A stretch of DNA of 64,000 nucleotides. It comes from Nocardia asteroides (GTDB lineage: Bacteria; Actinomycetota; Actinomycetes; Mycobacteriales; Mycobacteriaceae). Position 1 is the stretch's first letter, and each line of letters starts with the position of its first letter. Location: contig CP082844.1 in the NCBI GenBank assembly GCA_019930625.1, positions 744,001 to 808,000 of the forward strand, given 5' to 3'. The notes under the pieces are model-generated. The model was given only the letters and a program-made list of their open reading frames with translations. It ran no database searches and was not told the origin of the DNA. The position numbers were made by a program, and so were the translations under genes. Shown here piece after piece: positions 59,549-64,000 of the stretch.

Positions 59549-61036
59549 CTATCTCGCGGCGATCGGCTGCTTGGCGGGCGCCGGGTCCGCGGCGACGCCG
59601 TCGTGGGCGACCATGGCGGCGTCGCGGCCCATCGTCGGTCCGCTCGCGAGCAGCCCGACGATCGGCCACGGCGCGGGCTCGGGTGTCACGCCCGATTCCT
59701 TGTCCATCCCGAGTGCCTTGGCGGCCTCGCTGTCCTTGATGCCGAAGCGGACACCGGTGTCGGCGATGTAGAACATGCTGTCCTTGCGCCTGCTGTCCGG
59801 TTCGATGCCGGTGGTCTGGACGAACGCGCCCGAACCCGGCTTGAAGTACACGGAGTCCACGTTGTCGCCCTTGCCGTCGGCCTGGGCGAGCGGAACCAGC
59901 TTGGCGCTACCGGGCATCGGCAGGTCGCTGCCGTCGATGACGGTCAGTTCGGCACGCAAGGCGACGTCGGCGTTGCCCGCGACTCCCGGAATGGGCTTCC
60001 AGGACAAGCAGCTCACGGGCCGGGCCTTGGGCTGGATGATGGTCGGTGCGGTCTCGGGGTAGGTATCCACGTTCAACGCGTTCGACACCGGCGCATGCTG
60101 TTGCTCGTAATCGCCGATGGCGGTGCCGTGATCGGGGTTGCGCTGCGAACTGCGGATCACGTCGGCGGTGAACGGGCTGATGGCCTGCAAACCGTTGTGC
60201 AGAATGACGAAGTTCTGGTTCGCCTTGCCGGTCACCTGGACAACGGTGCCGATCTTCAGGCCGTTGATCGAGTAGCCGGACGGCTGCCCGCCCGGATCGT
60301 CGATCTTCGGCGGCACGATCGCGTTCACCTCTGGAATAGCGTTCAGCAGACCTTCACTGATCGGGCGCGGGGTCATGCCTCGGATGCCCAACGGGCCCGC
60401 GACCGACGGGTCGTTCATGTCCACGCGGGCGCGCGTTTTGTTCCAGACGAGGTAGGTCGCGTCCTTACCCTTGACCAGCAGCGCCTTGTCCGAGCCCGTC
60501 GCCGACGCCTTGTCGCCGAGTTCCACGTCGCCGATCAGCACGGAGGTGCTGCGGTCGTCGGTGCCGTCGGTCTTCAACGAGTCGCACACCGTCCAGGCGC
60601 GGCCCTTGCCCTCCTTGTCGAAGTGCAGCGACCCGGGAGCGCCTGGGATGCCGATCAATTGACCGCGAGCCTTCTTCCCCAGCTCGGACTCCTTCACGAT
60701 CGCGGGCTTGGCGGCCTCGCCCGCGGCCAGGCGGGCCGAAGCGAGGTTGAGAGCCGGGTGCACCACGTCGTCGATCATCACGTAGACCGCGCCGGAGTCC
60801 TTGCCTACCAGGATCTTGGCGTCACCGATCTTGTCCTGCGGGCGCAGCAACGCGAGCACGCCGCATCCCGCCAGAACGACACACGCCAGGATCAGGCCCG
60901 CCGCGTACGCGCGGGACTGAGAACGCATGGGGTCGTGCAGCATTCGCACGTCCCGGCGCACCAAGGCGTGCTCCATCCGCCGGACCAGAAAGCGGTAGCC
61001 GCTCACCTGCCAGCGTGTGGTGGGTTTTGAAGGCAT
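59549..61036 (-). CDS. eccB4: ESX-4 core component EccB4
   Basis: 495 residues. The conserved cytoplasmic N-terminus PTTRWQVSGYRFLVRRMEHA is followed by one membrane helix (AAGLILACVVLAGCGVLALL, about 45-64) and a large periplasmic domain made of the repeated R1-R4 segments, with two Cys for a disulfide. ATG at 61036. Convergent with mycP4 and divergent from eccE4. Confidence 0.95.
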   Translation of the reverse strand: MPSKPTTRWQVSGYRFLVRRMEHALVRRDVRMLHDPMRSQSRAYAAGLILACVVLAGCGVLALLRPQDKIGDAKILVGKDSGAVYVMIDDVVHPALNLASARLAAGEAAKPAIVKESELGKKARGQLIGIPGAPGSLHFDKEGKGRAWTVCDSLKTDGTDDRSTSVLIGDVELGDKASATGSDKALLVKGKDATYLVWNKTRARVDMNDPSVAGPLGIRGMTPRPISEGLLNAIPEVNAIVPPKIDDPGGQPSGYSINGLKIGTVVQVTGKANQNFVILHNGLQAISPFTADVIRSSQRNPDHGTAIGDYEQQHAPVSNALNVDTYPETAPTIIQPKARPVSCLSWKPIPGVAGNADVALRAELTVIDGSDLPMPGSAKLVPLAQADGKGDNVDSVYFKPGSGAFVQTTGIEPDSRRKDSMFYIADTGVRFGIKDSEAAKALGMDKESGVTPEPAPWPIVGLLASGPTMGRDAAMVAHDGVAADPAPAKQPIAAR

Positions 61037-61148
61037 TATTCCTCCCCCGAACAGTGCTCACGTCCGCCGAACACAGTACAGTTCCCGAGGATTCTTGTTC
61101 AGCTCGGCCACAGCGAACCGGCCGACACCGGGTACTTGGGGGACGACA

Positions 61149-62792
61149 ATGGCGGAACCGGCAGGCGCTGGACCACGACCGCTGCTGGGGCGCATCTCGA
61201 TGCAGAACCTGCTGATCGCGCAGATCATCGGGCTGTTCGCCGGAGTCGTCGCACTGTTCGCCGGTCTGCCCGGGCTTCCCGCGCTCGGCGTGGCGGTGGT
61301 CGTCGCGCTGATACCGCTGATCCCGGTCGCCAAACGCACTCTGCTGGACTGGGTCGCCACGTGGTGGCGTTATCTGACCCACCGCGACTACGAGCTCGGC
61401 GACACCGTCGACTTCCGCGGCGCGGATGGACGCTCGCTCGGCTTGTTCTGGGACGGCAGCCGCGTGGCGACGGTGGTCGAGGTGCTGCCCCCGCCCGGCG
61501 GGCTGACCAGGATCGCCCGCACCACGGTGCACGCCTCGCACCTGCTCCCGCTGGCGGAGCTGGCCAAATGTCTCAATCAGCACGACATCCTGCTGAGCGG
61601 CATCGACATCATCAGCCACGGGCACCGCAGCCGTTCGGGCACGCCCGCGGGCAAGATCTACGAATCGCTGCTGGGCCCGCTGCCCGCCACCGCGCACCGC
61701 ACGGTGTGGTTGGCGATCAGCTTCGACGCGGTGGCCTGCCCGGAGGCGACGGCCCGGCGCGGCGGCGGAGCCGAAGGCGCATCGCGGGCGGTCACCATCG
61801 CGACCCAGCGGATCATGCGCACACTCGAGGACGCCGGCTGCAACGCCCGCATCTTGACGGCGCCCGAGATCCGCAAGGCGGTCTTGCAGATCACCAGCGG
61901 CTACGACCCGCGCACGCTCGAACACCGCTGGCGCTACGCCGAAATCGGCAACAGTGTGAACGTCGGCAGCGCGGTGGATCCCAAGCGCCTGGACTCCGAT
62001 CTGCTCGCGCAGCTGTGGGTCGCGCCGTCGCGCGGCACCACCGTGGCCGTGCGGCTGCGCCCCGGCAGTTCGGCCGAGTCGGTGAGCATCGGCGCCGCGT
62101 GGCGGCTGACCGCACGCGAGCTGCCCGAAGGGTCCGAACTGCCGGGCATGATCTCGATGAACGGACGCCACCGCGACGGACTGCTCGCCCACCTGCCGAT
62201 CGCGGTTCCCGGCGTGGACGACACCGTCCCGATGATCGAGCACTTCATCGACGTGATCGATGACCTGCACCTGCCCTCGTCCGGCTGCGGCCAGCTGATC
62301 GGCTCGGACGACGAAGGCAACGGTGTCGCGGTCCGCATCGTCGGCGCCGGCATCTCGACGGTGTACGTCGCGGGTGAGCTGTACCTGGCGCAGCAGTTGG
62401 TGTTCCGCGCGCTCGCGGTCGGCGAACGGATCCTCATCCGCACCGACCGGGCGCGGGCATGGGAAAACCTGGTCACCACGATCGGGAACCCGGAGCGGCT
62501 GACCATCGCCGTCGAAATCCACCAATCCGACGCGGGATTCACCGCCACGGTGGTGGACGGCGTGCTCGCGCCCGCCCCGCACGCGGGCGTCACCACCATC
62601 TACGTCACAGGGGACCCGATGGGCTGGCCCGCCAGCCGTCCCGACCTGGCCATCCAGCAGCCCGGCGCGATCGGCAACCACGTCGTGCTGCGCACCGGCA
62701 CCGCGCAGGTCGATCTGACGCTGGTGTCGATTCCCAGCGAGGCCACCTACATCGGCCACCCACGCGGCCGCCGCGCCGTTGCGGCCCAGTAG
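61149..62792 (+). CDS. eccE4: ESX-4 component EccE4
   Basis: 547 residues. Two N-terminal membrane helices (about 19-60) precede a large soluble domain, starting with DYELGDTVDFRGADGRSLGL, as in EccE. M. tuberculosis ESX-4 lacks EccE, while Nocardia-type and M. abscessus loci have it, and its presence goes with a functional ESX-4 in those species. ATG at 61149 has GGGGGA upstream. The gene closes the locus, divergent from eccB4 by 112 bp. Confidence 0.9.
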   Translation: MAEPAGAGPRPLLGRISMQNLLIAQIIGLFAGVVALFAGLPGLPALGVAVVVALIPLIPVAKRTLLDWVATWWRYLTHRDYELGDTVDFRGADGRSLGLFWDGSRVATVVEVLPPPGGLTRIARTTVHASHLLPLAELAKCLNQHDILLSGIDIISHGHRSRSGTPAGKIYESLLGPLPATAHRTVWLAISFDAVACPEATARRGGGAEGASRAVTIATQRIMRTLEDAGCNARILTAPEIRKAVLQITSGYDPRTLEHRWRYAEIGNSVNVGSAVDPKRLDSDLLAQLWVAPSRGTTVAVRLRPGSSAESVSIGAAWRLTARELPEGSELPGMISMNGRHRDGLLAHLPIAVPGVDDTVPMIEHFIDVIDDLHLPSSGCGQLIGSDDEGNGVAVRIVGAGISTVYVAGELYLAQQLVFRALAVGERILIRTDRARAWENLVTTIGNPERLTIAVEIHQSDAGFTATVVDGVLAPAPHAGVTTIYVTGDPMGWPASRPDLAIQQPGAIGNHVVLRTGTAQVDLTLVSIPSEATYIGHPRGRRAVAAQ

Positions 62793-62855
62793 CGGCTGAC
62801 CCGATGCCGACGCAGTTCGGCGGGTGGGTCCGATGTCGAGTCGGCGCAGCATGAT

Positions 62856-63175
62856 TCAGAACCGTTGGACGAACCGGTACCAGCTGCCTTCGAGGGGCGT
62901 GTAGCCGACGTCGCCGTCGGAGCGGGGTGGGCCCTGTCTGGGTGCGCCGTGTGGGAAATAGGCGAATCCGACGGGATCGATGAGGCCTCCGTCGGTATAG
63001 AGCAGGCAGCCGTCGTCGCGTTCTACCACCGAGGTGATGGTGTAGACAGCGTCGCTACGCAACACAGGCTCACCAACAGTGTGATCACCGCGATCGACAC
63101 GCGCCACCACCGGGATGCGGTCCGAGCGGGTTCACCCTGACGGCGCAGCTCGTCGTTGTGTTCGGGGGTGGTCAT
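62856..63175 (-). pseudogene. Small membrane protein, probably frameshifted
   Basis: From ATG 63175 one frame gives a cytoplasmic start (MTTPEHNDELRRQGE) and a membrane helix (VSIAVITLLVSLCCVATL), then stops at 63023. The overlapping frame continues YTITSVVERDDGCLLYTDGG and ends in PLEGSWYRFVQRF at 62856, a convincing secreted domain without a start of its own. A one-base shift near 63050-63070 would join them into about 105 residues. It is either a frameshift mutation or a sequence error. Function unknown. Confidence 0.6.
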
Positions 63176-63293
63176 CGAGTCGTGCCTCCTGTGGCAGAGC
63201 GCGCGGTTCGGGTCGAGAGGCCGCGGGTGTCACCATCGACCGAACTTACCGATTCGACGTCAGGCCCACCCGCCGAACCGGGCGTCATCGCGG

Positions 63294-63854
63294 CTAGCCT
63301 GGGTACGGGTCGGCGCTTCTGGCGGCTCGCAACGTGCGGGCCCACCAGGCCAATTGGCGCAACATGCGGTCCGCCGCATCGATCGCGGCGCCGTCGCGAG
63401 TGTCCCCCGCCTCGTCGAACCGCTTCTTGGCCTGGTGAAAGCTGACCGTCTCGCGGACCGACACCATGTGGATCTCGGCGACGACCTGACGCAGCTGCTC
63501 CACCGCCCGCAAGCCACCGGACAGGCCCCCGTAGGAGACGAAAGCGATGGGTTTTGCGCGCCACTCGTGTTTCGCGGTGTCGAACGCCGTCTTCAGCGAT
63601 GCCGGATAGCCGTGGTTGTACTCGGAGGTGACGACGACGAACGCGTCGGCGTCGCGCAGTCGCGCGCGATAGGCCGTGGTGTGCTCGTTCTCGGTGAGCT
63701 CGACCGGCAACGGTGTGTGTGCGAGATCGATGACGCCCGTGTCTAATTCGGGGCGAGCGCGCACCGTACGCAGGAACCAATCCGCGACCACCGGCGCGAA
63801 CCGCTCCGGACGCACACTGGCCACGATGACCTCGAGCCGCAACGGGGTATCCAC
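63294..63854 (-). CDS. NADPH-dependent FMN reductase
   Basis: 186 residues with the flavodoxin-like fold: EVIVASVRPERFAPVVADWF at the FMN phosphate site, VVVTSEYNHGYPASLKTAFD, typical of the family, and VSYGGLSGGLRAVEQLR. It reduces FMN or small quinone or azo compounds. GTG at 63854. It lies 118 bp past the start of the upstream fragment. Confidence 0.92.
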   Translation of the reverse strand: MDTPLRLEVIVASVRPERFAPVVADWFLRTVRARPELDTGVIDLAHTPLPVELTENEHTTAYRARLRDADAFVVVTSEYNHGYPASLKTAFDTAKHEWRAKPIAFVSYGGLSGGLRAVEQLRQVVAEIHMVSVRETVSFHQAKKRFDEAGDTRDGAAIDAADRMLRQLAWWARTLRAARSADPYPG

Positions 63855-63913
63855 CGCGCGAGCCTAACTCGCGACCCGACCGCCCCAGCCCCCGGCGCGC
63901 TCGGATACTCCCC

Positions 63914-64000
63914 GTGAACTCTGCTCCCGTCGGCAACGGGCACCCACCCGAAGCCACCGACTCCGTCGGGTCGACCGAACGCCGAGCACGAGCTGTCTTC
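63914..64000 (+). CDS. Start of an unidentified gene, cut by the window edge
   Basis: A GTG-initiated frame of 29 codons (VNSAPVGNGHPPEATDSVGS...) runs open to the end of the window, divergent from the FMN reductase. Too little is present to name it, and it may not be a gene. Confidence 0.3.
   Translation, partial: MNSAPVGNGHPPEATDSVGSTERRARAVF

Noticed and set aside
50078..62792. Assignment to ESX-1, ESX-3 or ESX-5
   Set aside because: There are no PE/PPE genes or eccA, the Esx pair lengths of 105 and 100 equal EsxU/EsxT, and the gene order with rplM-rpsI fits ESX-4.

Overview
The window is high-GC actinobacterial chromosome, most likely Nocardia or a close relative in the Mycobacteriales. 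The gene order follows the Mycobacterium tuberculosis guaB-to-ESX-4 segment almost step by step: guaA, guaB3, guaB, a DUF5319-type gene, rsdA, sigD, an Rv3415c-like gene, whiB3, groEL1, groES, tsaD-rimI-tsaB-tsaE, alr, nnr, glmS, glmM, rpsI, rplM, then a complete ESX-4 type VII secretion locus. Product names rest on motifs and this synteny; no database search was run. No tRNA, rRNA, insertion sequence, phage or CRISPR array was seen.

Region by region. 1-5.3 kb: GMP synthesis (guaA cut by the window edge, guaB3, guaB) with a divergent alpha/beta-hydrolase-fold gene. 5.5-11 kb: a regulatory block with sigD and its anti-sigma factor, whiB3, and a SigK-like sigma factor with an unusually short RskA-like partner. 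sigD as read here carries a one-base frameshift. 11.2-15.6 kb: groES and groEL1 under a CIRCE operator, separated by three copies of a 77-bp repeat, followed by a membrane-anchored Hsp70/actin-like protein. 15.7-22.4 kb: the t6A tRNA-modification genes, alr and nnr in a tightly overlapping operon. 22.4-24.8 kb: a cupredoxin lipoprotein and a divergent MarR/MFS efflux pair. 24.8-34.2 kb: glmS and glmM enclosing a hydrolase-fold gene, a cluster of putative type VII secretion substrates and accessory proteins, a PspC protein and an ABC-F ATPase. 34.4-35.3 kb: rpsI and rplM.

35.5-49.6 kb is an accessory block not present at this position in M. tuberculosis: a second actin-like membrane protein, a two-FHA-domain ABC transporter resembling Rv1747, a zinc-metalloprotease lipoprotein, an FHA/zinc-ribbon protein, three tandem paralogous lipoproteins, a PknF-like receptor Ser/Thr kinase, and a dehydrogenase/HxlR pair. 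The kinase, FHA transporter, FHA protein and secreted lipoproteins look like one phospho-regulated cell-envelope module and are the best candidate here for an undescribed system. 50-62.8 kb holds ESX-4: esxU, esxT, a type VII secretion-associated protein, eccC4, eccD4, mycP4, eccB4 and eccE4. The window ends with a probably frameshifted small membrane-protein gene, an FMN reductase and the start of an unidentified gene.
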